A stretch of DNA of 64,000 bases from Prescottella subtropica (GCF_005434945.1 NZ_SKCH01000009.1:1-64000); one strand, 5' to 3'. Counted from the stretch's first letter, positions 37,543 to 47,470 are shown. The notes: generated from the letters alone by a model not told the origin. Program-made: numbers and translations.

Positions 37543-38809
37543 GCGGGTCCTCCGGATCCAGTCCGAGCAGCGGGAAGGTGGCGCGGCGGGTCGCGATGAT
37601 CGCCGCATCGATGCGGGTGAGGGCCCGATCCAGGGACGCGACCCCGGTCTCCGGGGTGCCACCGGGGCCGTCCCAGCGCATGTATCCGACGTCGCCGCCC
37701 TCCCCCATGACGGTCGGCAGCGCGACGCTGGGGGCGATCGTGCGGGCCTTGACCCGCCACTGTTCCGGGGTGGGGGTCGCGGGATCGATCTCCCGGTCCA
37801 GGGCGGCCGCGATCAGATGCGTCCACGAGCGCGGCACCACCCGGACGAGCCCGTAGCCGCCGCCGCCGACCGCGAGCCAGCGTCCCTCCGCGTACCGGTC
37901 GGCGAGGTCGCGCATCGCGAGATAGGCGGCGCGCTGGCCGTCGACGGTGAGTGCCAGGTCCGCGAGGGGGTCCTCACGGTGGTTGTCGGCGCCGCACTGA
38001 CTGATCACGATCTGCGGCCGGAATGCCGCGATCGCGGCCGGTACCACCGCGTGGAACCCGCGGAGCCACAGCGCGTCCCCGGTTCCGGGCAGTACCGGCA
38101 GGTTGACGGCGGTGCCCTCCCCGGCGCCCTTCCCGATCTCGCTCGACCAGCCGGTGTTGGGCCACAGCGTCGCCGGATGCTGGTGGACGGACACGGTGAG
38201 CACCCGCGGGTCGCCGAGGAACGCGTGCTGGACGCCGTCACCGTGGTGGGCGTCGATGTCGATGTAGGCGATCCGGTCGAATCCGTTGTCGAGGAGCCAG
38301 GAGATCGCGATCGCGGCGTCGTTGTACACGCAGAATCCGGACGCCCAGTCGGCCATCGCGTGATGCATGCCGCCGCCGATGCTCACGGCGCGGCGGGCCC
38401 GTCCGGATGCGATCTCGCGGGCCGCGGCCAGTGTGCCGCCCGCGAGCACCGCGCTGGCCTCGTGCATGTGCTCGAAGATCGGGTTGTCGTCGTTGCCGAG
38501 TCCGTGCCGGGCCGCGATCTCCGGCGGCAACTCCCCCGGCTCCGTGGAGCCGGCGCGTTTGACGGCGGCGACGTAGGCGGGGGTGTGGATGCGGAGCAGG
38601 TCGGTGTCGGATGCCGCGTCGGGTCGCACGATCTCGGCGCCCTCGACGAGTCCGAGTCCGGTCGCGAGGTCCATCGTCAGCTCGAGCCGGGTCGGGTTCA
38701 TCGGATGCTGGGGACCCCAGCGGTAGCCGAGGTACTCCGGACTCCACACCACGACACGGTCGGTTCCGGACTCCCGGCGTCCGGGGACGGGATCTGTCGG
38801 CGCGGTCAT
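37535..38809 (-). CDS. acuC: AcuC-type lysine deacetylase
   Basis: A 424-residue class I histone-deacetylase-fold enzyme. Zinc ligands and active-site residues are seen in GGGMHHAM (the His pair), YIDIDAHHGDGVQHAF (Asp and His ligands), SQCGADNHREDPLADL (Asp ligand) and GGGGYGL (Tyr). It probably removes acetyl groups from lysines such as those of acetyl-CoA synthetase, opposing the acetyltransferase encoded downstream, with which it overlaps. The ATG at 38809 follows TAGCTT by six bases, so the mRNA is probably leaderless. Confidence 0.93.
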   Translation of the reverse strand: MTAPTDPVPGRRESGTDRVVVWSPEYLGYRWGPQHPMNPTRLELTMDLATGLGLVEGAEIVRPDAASDTDLLRIHTPAYVAAVKRAGSTEPGELPPEIAARHGLGNDDNPIFEHMHEASAVLAGGTLAAAREIASGRARRAVSIGGGMHHAMADWASGFCVYNDAAIAISWLLDNGFDRIAYIDIDAHHGDGVQHAFLGDPRVLTVSVHQHPATLWPNTGWSSEIGKGAGEGTAVNLPVLPGTGDALWLRGFHAVVPAAIAAFRPQIVISQCGADNHREDPLADLALTVDGQRAAYLAMRDLADRYAEGRWLAVGGGGYGLVRVVPRSWTHLIAAALDREIDPATPTPEQWRVKARTIAPSVALPTVMGEGGDVGYMRWDGPGGTPETGVASLDRALTRIDAAIIATRRATFPLLGLDPEDPRD

Positions 38810-38815
38810 GGCCCC

Positions 38816-38821
38816 AAGCTA
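38816..38821 (-). promoter_or_regulatory. -10 element, leaderless acuC mRNA
   Basis: TAGCTT on the minus strand, six bases before the ATG at 38809. Confidence 0.5.
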
Positions 38822-38902
38822 CTGGGCGCTGTGGGGAAGGCGCGATACGCCATGCCGACGCGCATCCTTGCCGAGCGGGACATCCGAGCCCGTTCTGCCC
38901 GG

Positions 38903-38908
38903 TAGAAT
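38903..38908 (+). promoter_or_regulatory. ideR -10 element
   Basis: TAGAAT, 18 bases before the ATG at 38927, giving a short leader that still holds GAAGGGG. Confidence 0.55.
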
Positions 38909-38926
38909 CACTCGCGACGAAGGGGT

Positions 38927-39619
38927 ATGAGAGTGAAGGATCTGGTCGACACCACGGAGATGTATCTCCGGACGATCTACGACTTGGAAGAAGAGGGAAT
39001 CGTTCCTCTTCGGGCACGGATCGCCGAACGGCTCGAGCAGAGTGGCCCGACGGTGAGCCAGACCGTTGCCCGGATGGAGCGGGACGGTCTGCTGCAGGTG
39101 GCCGGTGACCGGCATCTGCAGTTGACCGAGAAGGGCCGTGGCCTCGCGGTCTCCGTGATGCGCAAGCATCGGCTCGCCGAGCGTCTGCTCGTCGACATCA
39201 TCGGTCTCGACTGGGACCAGGTCCATGCGGAGGCGTGCCGCTGGGAACACGTGATGAGCGAGGATGTCGAGCGGCGTCTGGTGGAGGTGCTCAAGAACCC
39301 GACCACGTCCCCCTACGGGAACCCGATTCCCGGGCTCGCCGAGCTGGGCCTCGACCGGCCCGCCGGTGACGCGGAGACGCTGATCCGGCTCACCGAGGTG
39401 CCCGCCGGCAAGCCGACCGCCGTCGTGGTCCGACGGCTGGCCGAGCACGTGCAGTCCGATCCCGAACTGATCGGGCAGTTGCGTGCGGCGGGCGTGGTGC
39501 CCGACGCTCGGGTTACAGTCGAAACCCGGCCCGGCTCGGTGACCATCACCGCGTCCGGCCACGACGAATTCGACCTTCCCGAGGAAATGGCCCACGCCGT
39601 CCAGGTGAAGCAGGTCTGA
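38927..39619 (+). CDS. ideR: iron-dependent repressor IdeR (DtxR family)
   Basis: A 230-residue Fe2+-activated repressor of iron uptake and activator of iron storage. The winged helix includes LRARIAERLEQSGPTVSQTVARMERDGLL. Metal ligands known from M. tuberculosis IdeR are all present, offset by two: Met12, His81, Glu85, His100, Cys104, Glu107 and His108. A C-terminal SH3-like FeoA domain follows. ATG at 38927; a GTG two codons later is possible. It is 117 bases from the divergent acuC start. Confidence 0.97.
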   Translation: MRVKDLVDTTEMYLRTIYDLEEEGIVPLRARIAERLEQSGPTVSQTVARMERDGLLQVAGDRHLQLTEKGRGLAVSVMRKHRLAERLLVDIIGLDWDQVHAEACRWEHVMSEDVERRLVEVLKNPTTSPYGNPIPGLAELGLDRPAGDAETLIRLTEVPAGKPTAVVVRRLAEHVQSDPELIGQLRAAGVVPDARVTVETRPGSVTITASGHDEFDLPEEMAHAVQVKQV

Positions 39620-39621
39620 CG

Positions 39622-39649
39622 CCTCGCTCGCCCGGTTCGGCGAGCGAGG
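39622..39649 (+). terminator. hairpin that includes the galE ribosome site
   Basis: 11-bp perfect stem CCTCGCTCGCC / GGCGAGCGAGG with loop CGGTTC, just after the ideR stop. The 3' arm carries the first half of GAGGAG, the galE ribosome site, so it may act as an ideR terminator or limit galE translation. No T run. Confidence 0.6.
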
Positions 39650-39658
39650 AGACAAGCG

Positions 39659-40654
39659 GTGAGACTTCTGGTGACCGGCGGTGCCGGCTACGTGGGCAGT
39701 GTGTGCAGCACGGTGCTGCTCGAACGCGGCCACGAGGTCGTCGTCGTCGACGACCTGTCGACCGGCAACATCGACGCGGTGCCCGCGGGCGCCGAGTTCG
39801 TCGAAGGTGACATCGGTGCCGTCGCCGGATCCGTACTCGGATCCGGTGCCGGCGCACCGCGTTTCGACGGTGTGCTGCACTTCGCGGCCCAGTCGCTCGT
39901 CGGCGAGTCCGTCGAGAAGCCGCAGCAGTACTGGCAGGGCAACGTCGTCACGACGCTCGCACTGCTCGACGCGATGCGACTCTCCGGGACCCCGCGTCTG
40001 GTGTTCTCGTCGACGGCCGCCACGTACGGCGAGCCGGAGCGGACCCCGATCACCGAGGACGACCCCACCCGTCCCACCAATCCGTACGGCGCCACCAAAC
40101 TCGCGATCGATCACGCGATCACGTCGTACGCGCACGCCTACGGGCTCGGCGCGACGAGCCTGCGGTACTTCAACGTCGCCGGCGCGTACCGGGGTGCCGG
40201 GGAGAACCGGATCGTGGAGACGCATCTGATTCCTCTCGTGCTGCAGGTCGCGCTCGGTCAGCGCGAGAAGATCTCGGTGTTCGGCACCGACTGGCCCACC
40301 GCGGACGGCACCGCGGTCCGTGACTACATCCACGTCCTGGACCTCGCCGAGGCGCATCTGCTGGCGCTGGAGTCGTCGCAGCCGGGCCGACACCGCATCT
40401 ACAACCTCGGCAGCGGTGCCGGATTCACCGTCCGCGAGGTCATCTCGGCGTGCGCACGGGTGACGGGCCTGCCGATCGCGGCGGAGGACGCCCCCCGCCG
40501 TGCCGGTGACCCGGCGGTGCTCATCGCGTCGAGCGAGAAGGCGATCGCCGAACTCGGCTGGCGACCCGCACACACCGATCTCGACGAGATCGTCGCGGAC
40601 GCGTGGACGTACCTGCAGGCGCTCGGCGACCGGTCACACGCCGCACGGCGGTAG
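39659..40654 (+). CDS. galE: UDP-glucose 4-epimerase
   Basis: A 331-residue short-chain dehydrogenase-type epimerase interconverting UDP-glucose and UDP-galactose, needed for galactan of the cell wall. NAD motif GGAGYVG at 7-13, [10 protein letters not shown], catalytic [11 protein letters not shown], and the YxxxK pair in [15 protein letters not shown] start at 39659 with GAGGAG upstream inside a hairpin. The 3' end overlaps DUF4192 by 21 bases on the other strand. It follows ideR, possibly in one transcript. Confidence 0.93.
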   Translation: MRLLVTGGAGYVGSVCSTVLLERGHEVVVVDDLSTGNIDAVPAGAEFVEGDIGAVAGSVLGSGAGAPRFDGVLHFAAQSLVGESVEKPQQYWQGNVVTTLALLDAMRLSGTPRLVFSSTAATYGEPERTPITEDDPTRPTNPYGATKLAIDHAITSYAHAYGLGATSLRYFNVAGAYRGAGENRIVETHLIPLVLQVALGQREKISVFGTDWPTADGTAVRDYIHVLDLAEAHLLALESSQPGRHRIYNLGSGAGFTVREVISACARVTGLPIAAEDAPRRAGDPAVLIASSEKAIAELGWRPAHTDLDEIVADAWTYLQALGDRSHAARR

Positions 40655-41785
40655 CGGCGCCGGCGGCGGCAGGTCGATGCCGAGATCACCCGCGATGTCG
40701 TGTCCGAGTTCGGCGAGTTCCCGCAGCGACGTGGGCCGGACACCGTTCTGCAGCGCCCGGTCCAGCAGGCCCGCGAGCCCGTGGCACGGGTCGGCGGCCA
40801 GGGCCGCGGCGAGGGCGATCCCGGCCATCGGCCCGTCGCCGCGCGCGTAGGCGCTGTACCCGAGCAGGGCGAGCGGTTCGGCGCGTTCCGGATCGGGCAG
40901 CATCCGGGCCAGGTGGATCCACAACTGTTCGGCGGCGTCGGCCTGCTCCCCCAGCGCCAACGCGAGGACGGCGTCCCGGACGGCGGTGATCTCGAGGGCG
41001 AGCGCCAGATCTGCGATCGCCGCCGGGTCCGGTTCGTCACCCGAGTCGAGTTGCGTGATCCGGGCCAGCACCGTGTCGAGTCCGGCGCGTTCGACGGTCG
41101 TCCGATCGGCCGCGACGGGGGCGAGGGCCGCGGCCTGCACGCGGCGCTCGCGGGCGTCGTCGATGAGGTCGGCGACCCGTTCCCGCACCGGCGGTGCGGC
41201 GGGGGCGATGACGTCGTCGAGTTCGCTGCGGGAGGCGCGGATCACCCGGCCCCCGACCACCTGTGCGACGGCGACCTCGGAGGATCCGGGGTCGGGCAGT
41301 GTGCCGCAGTGCCCGCCGTCGAGGTCCTGCCACGGCGCGCCCACCGCGATGCGCGGGCACACGAGCGCCTGGGCGAGTTCGATGTCGTTGTGCCACAGCA
41401 GGTCCGAGAACTCGTCGACGATCAGATGGTGTCGCATCAGGTCCGCGGGCCGGGGCCGGGCGGGCAGCCGGTCGTCGACCAGGAGCACGAGGACCCGGTC
41501 GGCGCCCTCCCGCGCGGCGACCCCCGCGAACTGGGCGAGCACGAGATCCATCACGGGGGCGAGCCGGTCGTCGGCGCCGAGTTCGAGGTCGTGTCGCATG
41601 ACTGCGCCGACACCGGCACCGGTGAGGCACACCGCCACGAGCGAGCGGCGGGGGTGGAACCCGAGCAGTGCGGGGACAGCGCTGATGAGTGTGCCGGGAT
41701 CCGATATCCGCACCACGATGCGTCCGGGGGTGTCCGGCTCGAACGATCCGGGTGGGGGCGGCGGCGAGAACGGTGAAGTCGTCAT
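40634..41785 (-). CDS. DUF4192 protein
   Basis: A 383-residue soluble protein. The family opening is seen after a Pro-rich start (FSPPPPPG): [28 protein letters not shown]. It continues with [10 protein letters not shown] and, in the C-terminal part, a helical repeat region ([38 protein letters not shown]-type) resembling TPR packing. No known activity. ATG at 41785, with CACGCT six bases upstream as a possible leaderless -10. Confidence 0.88.
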   Translation of the reverse strand: MTTSPFSPPPPPGSFEPDTPGRIVVRISDPGTLISAVPALLGFHPRRSLVAVCLTGAGVGAVMRHDLELGADDRLAPVMDLVLAQFAGVAAREGADRVLVLLVDDRLPARPRPADLMRHHLIVDEFSDLLWHNDIELAQALVCPRIAVGAPWQDLDGGHCGTLPDPGSSEVAVAQVVGGRVIRASRSELDDVIAPAAPPVRERVADLIDDARERRVQAAALAPVAADRTTVERAGLDTVLARITQLDSGDEPDPAAIADLALALEITAVRDAVLALALGEQADAAEQLWIHLARMLPDPERAEPLALLGYSAYARGDGPMAGIALAAALAADPCHGLAGLLDRALQNGVRPTSLRELAELGHDIAGDLGIDLPPPAPLPPCGV

Positions 41786-41922
41786 GGGCCGAGCGTGCCC
41801 GGCGGCGGCCGCGGCACCGGGCCGGCGACCTGGGCTTTCGGAAAACCTGTGGATGACGCGTCCGGCTGTGGACAACACCCCCGTCGCGGGTCCGGCGGCA
41901 CCGATCCTGTCGGGGACGGCTG

Positions 41923-42636
41923 CTAACGTGCCGCGCCCACCTTCAGGATCGTCGCCGTGAAGAGTTCGTCGAGGGTCCCGGTGTCGGGGTCCGCGCTGCC
42001 CGGGCCACCGCCGAACGACATCGCGGTGACCTGCACCCGCACGTCCCCGATCTGTCCGAGCAGGGTGAGCATCGACTGGGTGACGGCCTGTCCGCCGTTG
42101 CCGGACGTCACCGTCCGGCGCAGTGCGAGCACGGCGTCGGCGTCCGCCGGGGGCGGCGGGGCCAGGACGGTGGTGACGGTGGCGTCCACCCCGCCCCGGG
42201 TCGCGGTCACCTCCGGGCATTCGGTGAGTTGCGCGGCGAGTTCGGCGAGCGGCGTCGCGACGCGCACGAGTTCGACGGTGATCGTGGCACGGTTGCCGGC
42301 ATCGGTGCCCACCGTCATGACGGTGCCATCGGGCCCGTAGTCCTGGGCGGGCGGTTTGCAGCCGGCCGGGTCGACACGCGCGCCGGGCGGGATCCCGGTC
42401 AGGTCGGGGGCGGCCTGCGCCACCGCCGGCGGCGGCAGGACCACCACTTGGTACGGGGGTGGGAACGTCTCCGGGCCCGGCAGCAGGTCGGCGAGCGGAC
42501 CGGCCGGGGTGCCGGTGGGACGGGTGTCCGCGGGACCGGGGGTGCCGGTGACCCCGGACGAGCACGCCGCCGATCCCCCGGCGAGCAGGACCGATACGGC
42601 GGCGAGAACGGGTGCCACCCGGATCCGCTGCGGCAT
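41923..42636 (-). CDS. putative lipoprotein
   Basis: A 237-residue exported protein. The signal peptide (MPQRIRVAPVLAAVSVLLAGG) ends in GSAAC, a lipobox-like site placing Cys near residue 25 for lipid anchoring. The mature part starts with a Thr/Pro/Gly linker, then a domain with two further Cys (AGCKPP and TECPEV) probably disulfide-linked, resembling actinobacterial sensor or DUF5642-type domains, but I cannot name it firmly. GGGAGG six bases before the ATG at 42636 fixes the start. Confidence 0.8.
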   Translation of the reverse strand: MPQRIRVAPVLAAVSVLLAGGSAACSSGVTGTPGPADTRPTGTPAGPLADLLPGPETFPPPYQVVVLPPPAVAQAAPDLTGIPPGARVDPAGCKPPAQDYGPDGTVMTVGTDAGNRATITVELVRVATPLAELAAQLTECPEVTATRGGVDATVTTVLAPPPPADADAVLALRRTVTSGNGGQAVTQSMLTLLGQIGDVRVQVTAMSFGGGPGSADPDTGTLDELFTATILKVGAAR

Positions 42637-42782
42637 CACCGGCCTCCCTTCTCCGCCCGGTCGTGGACCGGCCTCCGACAGCGTGACACACGGTGGTCGG
42701 TGCCCGCCGGTTCCGCCGGTTTCTGTCCGCGGGTGTCGGTGGTGGACACTGGAAGCAGACGTCGGAACGAAGAGGAGCGGTC

Positions 42783-43760
42783 ATGGACGAGCAGTCGAAG
42801 ATGTACGAGCTGGAGTTCCCGGCGCCGCATCTGACTTCCGCCGACGGCCTCGGCCCGGTCCTGGTGCACGGTCTCGAGGGTTTCTCCGACGCCGGGCACG
42901 CGGTGAAGCTGGCCACCACCCATCTGCGGGAGAGCCTCGAAACCGAACTGGTGGCGTCGTTCGCGGTGGACGAGCTGATCGACTACCGGTCGCGGCGGCC
43001 GACGATGACGTTCAAGGCCGACCACTTCTCCGATTTCGATGCGCCGAAGCTCGAGCTGTACGCGGTGCGCGACACCGCGGGCACCCCGTTCCTGCTGCTG
43101 GCCGGTATGGAGCCGGATCTGCGCTGGGAGCGGTTCACGACGGCGGTGCGGCTGCTCGCCGAGCAGCTGGGGGTGCGCCGGACCGTCGGCATCAACGCGA
43201 TCCCGATGGCGATCCCGCACACCCGTCCGTTGAGTGTGACCGCGCACTCGACGAACCAGGAACTGATCAAGGATCATCACCGCTGGTCGGGCGAGTTGCA
43301 GGTGCCGGGCAGCGCGTCGTCGCTGCTGGAGCTGCGGATGAGCGAGCACGGGCACGAGGCCGTCGGCTTCTCGGTGCACGTCCCCCACTACCTGGCGCAG
43401 ACCGACTACCCGGCGGCCGCCGAGACGCTGCTCGAGAACGTCATGGAGATCGCGGACCTCGAACTGCCGCTCGTCGCGCTCGGTGAGGCGTCGGCGCGGG
43501 TGCGCGAGCAGATCGACGAGCACATCGCCTCGAACGAGGAGGTGCAGCAGGTGGTCCGGGCACTCGAGAACCAGTACGACTCGTACGTCGCGGCGCAGGA
43601 GCAGCAGTCGACGCTGCTGGCCACCGACGTCGACCTGCCCAGCGGCGACGAGCTGGGGGCGGAGTTCGAACGGTTCCTGGCCGAGCAGGCCCGTCTCGAC
43701 GACACCGGATCGGACGATGCGGGGTCGGGCGATGCGGGGTCGGGCGAGCCCGGGAACTGA
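42783..43760 (+). CDS. PAC2 family protein (Rv2714-like)
   Basis: A 325-residue protein of the proteasome-assembly-chaperone-2 superfamily. GPVLVHGLEGFSDAGHAVKLA near the N-terminus and NAIPMAIPHTRP are typical. A C-terminal helical tail (ARVREQIDEHIASNEEVQQVV) is charged. Actinobacteria have proteasomes, but a chaperone role is not shown for this group. GAGGAG precedes the ATG at 42783. The last 20 residues are Gly/Asp/Ser repeats. Confidence 0.9.
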   Translation: MDEQSKMYELEFPAPHLTSADGLGPVLVHGLEGFSDAGHAVKLATTHLRESLETELVASFAVDELIDYRSRRPTMTFKADHFSDFDAPKLELYAVRDTAGTPFLLLAGMEPDLRWERFTTAVRLLAEQLGVRRTVGINAIPMAIPHTRPLSVTAHSTNQELIKDHHRWSGELQVPGSASSLLELRMSEHGHEAVGFSVHVPHYLAQTDYPAAAETLLENVMEIADLELPLVALGEASARVREQIDEHIASNEEVQQVVRALENQYDSYVAAQEQQSTLLATDVDLPSGDELGAEFERFLAEQARLDDTGSDDAGSGDAGSGEPGN

Positions 43761-43860
43761 CCCGCCGATCGCCCCTCGTCCGGTCGACCGTCCGGGTATC
43801 GTCGAAAAGCGAGACCTGTCCGTTATCGGAAGTAACACTCCGGCAGCACCTGGAGGCGAC

Positions 43861-44898
43861 ATGAGCGATCCCCGGACGCGTGCGCTCCGCCCGGTTCCCG
43901 ACGCCGAACCGCAACTCCGGTTCCGGACCGTCCACGGCTACCGGCGGGCGTTCCGCATCGCCGGCGAGGGTCCCGCGATCCTGCTGCTGCACGGCATCGG
44001 CGACAACTCGTCGACGTGGAGCGAGATCATCCCCCACCTCGCGAAGAGTCACACGGTCATCGCCCCCGACCTGCTCGGGCACGGGCGCTCCGACAAGCCA
44101 CGTGCGGACTACTCGGTGGCCGCGTACGCGAACGGGGTGCGGGATCTGCTGTCGGTGCTGGGCGTCGACACGGTCACCGTCGTCGGGCATTCGCTCGGCG
44201 GCGGGGTCGCGATGCAGTTCGCGTACCAGTTCCCGCACATGGTGGACCGGTTGGTGCTGGTGTCGTCGGGTGGGGTGACCAAGGACGTGCACCCGTTGCT
44301 GCGACTGGTGTCGGTGCCGGTGGTCAACGAGGTACTCAAGTTGCTGCGGATCCCGGGGGCGATGACCGCGGTCCGGGCGGTCGGTGCCGCCGTCGCCCGG
44401 GTGCACGGGTCACCGCTGCGTCCCGGCGCGATGCTGCACGACACCCCGGATCTGGTGCGGGTGCTCGGGGGCCTGCCCGACCCCACTGCGTACGAGGCGT
44501 ACCTGCGGACGCTGCGGTCGGTGGTGGACTGGCGCGGCCAGGTCGTCACGATGCTCGACCGCTGCTACCTGACCGAGAATCTGCCGGTGCAGTTGATCTG
44601 GGGGGCACAGGATTCGGTGATCCCCGCCGCGCACGCGCACCTGGCGCATTCGGCGATGCCGGGGTCGCGGATCGAGATCTTCGAGGATGCCGGGCACTTC
44701 CCGTTCCGGGACGATCCGATCCGGTTCCTGCGGGTGCTCGAGGACTTCCTGACGTCGACGGCGCCGCTCGAATTCGACGCGGACCGCTGGCGCACCCTGC
44801 TGATCGACGGCGTCGGCGAGGGCGACATCGTCGGCGCCCCCGAGACCCGGATGGCGGTGCTGGACGCGATGGGATCCGACGAGCGCAGCGCCACCTGA
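43861..44898 (+). CDS. alpha/beta hydrolase (Rv2715-like)
   Basis: A 345-residue hydrolase. Oxyanion HG motif LLLHGIGDNSSTW, nucleophile VVGHSLGGGVAMQ (Ser), acid in LIWGAQDSVIPAAHA, and His in DAGHFPFRDDP complete the triad. Related in layout to epoxide hydrolases and lipases; substrate unknown. GGAGG lies four bases before the ATG at 43861. It follows the PAC2 gene by 100 bases, as in M. tuberculosis. Confidence 0.9.
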   Translation: MSDPRTRALRPVPDAEPQLRFRTVHGYRRAFRIAGEGPAILLLHGIGDNSSTWSEIIPHLAKSHTVIAPDLLGHGRSDKPRADYSVAAYANGVRDLLSVLGVDTVTVVGHSLGGGVAMQFAYQFPHMVDRLVLVSSGGVTKDVHPLLRLVSVPVVNEVLKLLRIPGAMTAVRAVGAAVARVHGSPLRPGAMLHDTPDLVRVLGGLPDPTAYEAYLRTLRSVVDWRGQVVTMLDRCYLTENLPVQLIWGAQDSVIPAAHAHLAHSAMPGSRIEIFEDAGHFPFRDDPIRFLRVLEDFLTSTAPLEFDADRWRTLLIDGVGEGDIVGAPETRMAVLDAMGSDERSAT

Positions 44899-44920
44899 CG
44901 GCGATGTCGGCGCGAGCCTC

Positions 44921-44926
44921 TAGCCT
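44921..44926 (+). promoter_or_regulatory. -10 element, leaderless helicase mRNA
   Basis: TAGCCT six bases before the GTG at 44933; no ribosome site. Confidence 0.5.
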
Positions 44927-44932
44927 GTAACG

Positions 44933-47452
44933 GTGCTGCTACCCGAACTCCTCCCCCCGTCCACCGGCCCCGACGACGTCGATCCCGACGCCCTGTTCGA
45001 CGCCTTCACGTCGTGGACGAGCGACCGTGGCCTGCAGCTGTATCCGGCGCAGGAGGAAGCGCTCATGGAGTTGGTGTCGGGGGCCAACGTCGTCCTGGCC
45101 ACCCCCACCGGGTCCGGCAAGTCGATGGTCGCGCTCGGTGCGCACTTCTTCGCCCTCGCCGAAGGCAAACGGACGTTCTACACCGCCCCGATCAAAGCAC
45201 TGGTGAGCGAGAAGTTCTTCGCGCTGTGCGACGTGTTCGGCGCCGAGCACGTCGGCATGATGACCGGGGACGCGTCGGTGAACTCGTCGGCGCCGATCAT
45301 CTGTGCGACCGCGGAGATCGTCGCGAATCTGGCGTTGCGGGAGGGTGCCGGCTCGGACATCGGGCAGGTGGTGATGGACGAGTTCCACTTCTACTCCGAA
45401 CCCGACCGCGGGTGGGCGTGGCAGGTGCCGCTGATCGAGTTGCCGAACGCGCAGTTCCTGCTGATGTCGGCGACGCTCGGCGACATCACCGCCCTGTGCG
45501 ACGACCTCACCCGCCGCACCGGACGCCCGACGACGGAGGTGTCGGGGTCGGAACGTCCGGTGCCGCTGCACTTCTCGTACTCGCAGACCCCGATCGGCGA
45601 GGAGATCGAGGAACTGGTCACGACGCATCAGGCGCCGGTGTACGTGGTGCACTTCACGCAGGCGGCGGCGCTGGAGCGGGCGCAGGCCCTGACGAGTGTG
45701 AACCTGTGTTCCAAGGAGGAGAAGGCCGCGATCGCCGAGGCGATCGGCGCGTTCCGGTTCACCACCGGGTTCGGCAAGACGCTGTCGCGGCTGGTGCGGC
45801 ACGGGATCGGCGTCCACCATGCCGGCATGCTGCCGAAGTACCGCCGGCTCATCGAACGGCTCGCGCAGGACGGCCTGCTCAAGGTCATCTGCGGCACCGA
45901 CACGCTCGGTGTCGGCATCAACGTGCCGATCCGCACGGTGCTGCTCACCGGGTTGACGAAATTCGACGGCACCCGGACCCGGCAGCTCAAGGCCCGCGAG
46001 TTCCATCAGATCGCCGGGCGGGCGGGCCGCGCCGGCTACGACACGATGGGCACCGTCGTCGTGCAGGCCCCCGAACACGAGATCGAGAACGTGCGGGCCG
46101 TCGCGAAGGCGGGCGACGACCCGAAGAAGCGCCGGAAGGTGCAGCGCAAGAAGGCACCCGAGGGATTCGTGTCGTGGGGTGAGGGCACGTTCGAGAAGAT
46201 CGTCGCCGCCGATCCGGAGCCGCTGGTGTCCCGGTTCTCGGTGAGCAACTCGATGCTGCTCAACGTGATCGCCCGCCCCGGCAACGGTTTCGAGGCGATG
46301 CGGCATCTGCTCGAGGACAACCACGAGCCGCGGCCGGCGCAGCGCAAGCACATCCTCAAGGCGATCCGCCTGTACCGGGGGCTGCTGCAGGCGGGGATCG
46401 TCGAACAGCTCGACGAGCCCGACGAGGACGGGCGGTTCGCGCGGCTGACGGTGGATCTGCAGCGCGACTTCGCACTCAACCAGCCGCTGTCGCCGTTCGC
46501 CCTGGCGTCGCTCGAGCTGCTCGACCCCGAATCACCGTCGTACGCACTCGATGTGGTGTCGGTGATCGAGTCGACGCTCGACGATCCGCGGCAGATCCTC
46601 ATGGCGCAGCAGCACGCCGCGCGCGGTGAGGCGGTGCAGCAGATGAAGGCCGACGGCATCGAGTACGAGGAGCGGATGGAACTCCTCGAGGAGGTCACGT
46701 GGCCGAAACCCCTGTCCGAGTTGCTGTTCCCCGCGTTCGAGATGTACCGCGAGGGGCATCCCTGGATGAGCGAGTTCGCGTTGTCCCCGAAGTCGGTGGT
46801 GCGCGACATGGTGGAGCGGTCGATGACGTTCACCGAACTCGTCAGCCACTACGGGCTCGCCCGCTCCGAGGGGCTGGTGCTGCGTTATCTCGCGGACGCG
46901 TACCGTGCGCTGCGGCAGACGGTGCCGGCGGAGGCCCGCACCGAGGACATCGAGGATCTCATCGAGTGGCTCGGTGAGCTGATCCGTCAGGTCGATTCGA
47001 GCCTGCTCGACGAGTGGGAGCAGCTCACCGATCCGGGCGCCGAATCCGACGACCAGCAGGTGGCGTTCGGCGCGGACGTGCCGCGGCCGATCACCGCGAA
47101 CCCGCGTGCGTTCAAGGTGATGGTGCGCAACGCGATGTTCCGGCGCGTCGAGTTGGCGTCCCGGCAGCGGTGGGACGAGCTCGCCGGACTGGGCGACGGC
47201 CTCGACGCCGACGACTGGGCCGATCTGCTCGAGCTGTACTTCGACGAGTACGACGAGATCGGCACCGGCCCGTCGGCGCGCGGCCCGCTGCTGTTCCAGG
47301 TGACGGCCGAGCCGACGCTGTGGCGGGTCCGTCAGGTGCTCGAGGATCCGAACGGCGACCACGGCTGGGCGCTGCTCGGTGAGGTCAATCTCGCCGAATC
47401 CGACGCGGCCGGTGAGGTGATCTTCGACGAGTTCGAGGTCGCCGAGGGCTGA
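44933..47452 (+). CDS. DEAD/DEAH helicase with DUF3516 domain
   Basis: An 839-residue superfamily 2 helicase. Walker A ATPTGSGKS is at residues 56-64, motif II DEFHFY, motif III LMSATLGDI, and the second lobe has GVHHAGMLPKYRRL and HQIAGRAGRAG, like Ski2/Mtr4 RNA helicases. The C-terminal half (from about 400) is DUF3516, rich in helices. Probably an RNA helicase in RNA turnover, by similarity only. GTG start fixed by TAGCCT-N6. Confidence 0.9.
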   Translation: MLLPELLPPSTGPDDVDPDALFDAFTSWTSDRGLQLYPAQEEALMELVSGANVVLATPTGSGKSMVALGAHFFALAEGKRTFYTAPIKALVSEKFFALCDVFGAEHVGMMTGDASVNSSAPIICATAEIVANLALREGAGSDIGQVVMDEFHFYSEPDRGWAWQVPLIELPNAQFLLMSATLGDITALCDDLTRRTGRPTTEVSGSERPVPLHFSYSQTPIGEEIEELVTTHQAPVYVVHFTQAAALERAQALTSVNLCSKEEKAAIAEAIGAFRFTTGFGKTLSRLVRHGIGVHHAGMLPKYRRLIERLAQDGLLKVICGTDTLGVGINVPIRTVLLTGLTKFDGTRTRQLKAREFHQIAGRAGRAGYDTMGTVVVQAPEHEIENVRAVAKAGDDPKKRRKVQRKKAPEGFVSWGEGTFEKIVAADPEPLVSRFSVSNSMLLNVIARPGNGFEAMRHLLEDNHEPRPAQRKHILKAIRLYRGLLQAGIVEQLDEPDEDGRFARLTVDLQRDFALNQPLSPFALASLELLDPESPSYALDVVSVIESTLDDPRQILMAQQHAARGEAVQQMKADGIEYEERMELLEEVTWPKPLSELLFPAFEMYREGHPWMSEFALSPKSVVRDMVERSMTFTELVSHYGLARSEGLVLRYLADAYRALRQTVPAEARTEDIEDLIEWLGELIRQVDSSLLDEWEQLTDPGAESDDQQVAFGADVPRPITANPRAFKVMVRNAMFRRVELASRQRWDELAGLGDGLDADDWADLLELYFDEYDEIGTGPSARGPLLFQVTAEPTLWRVRQVLEDPNGDHGWALLGEVNLAESDAAGEVIFDEFEVAEG

Positions 47453-47458
47453 CGGCGG

Positions 47459-47464
47459 TACCGT
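47459..47464 (+). promoter_or_regulatory. -10 element, leaderless DUF4203 mRNA
   Basis: TACCGT six bases before the ATG at 47471; C-rich spacer with no ribosome site. Confidence 0.5.
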
Positions 47465-47470
47465 TCCCCC

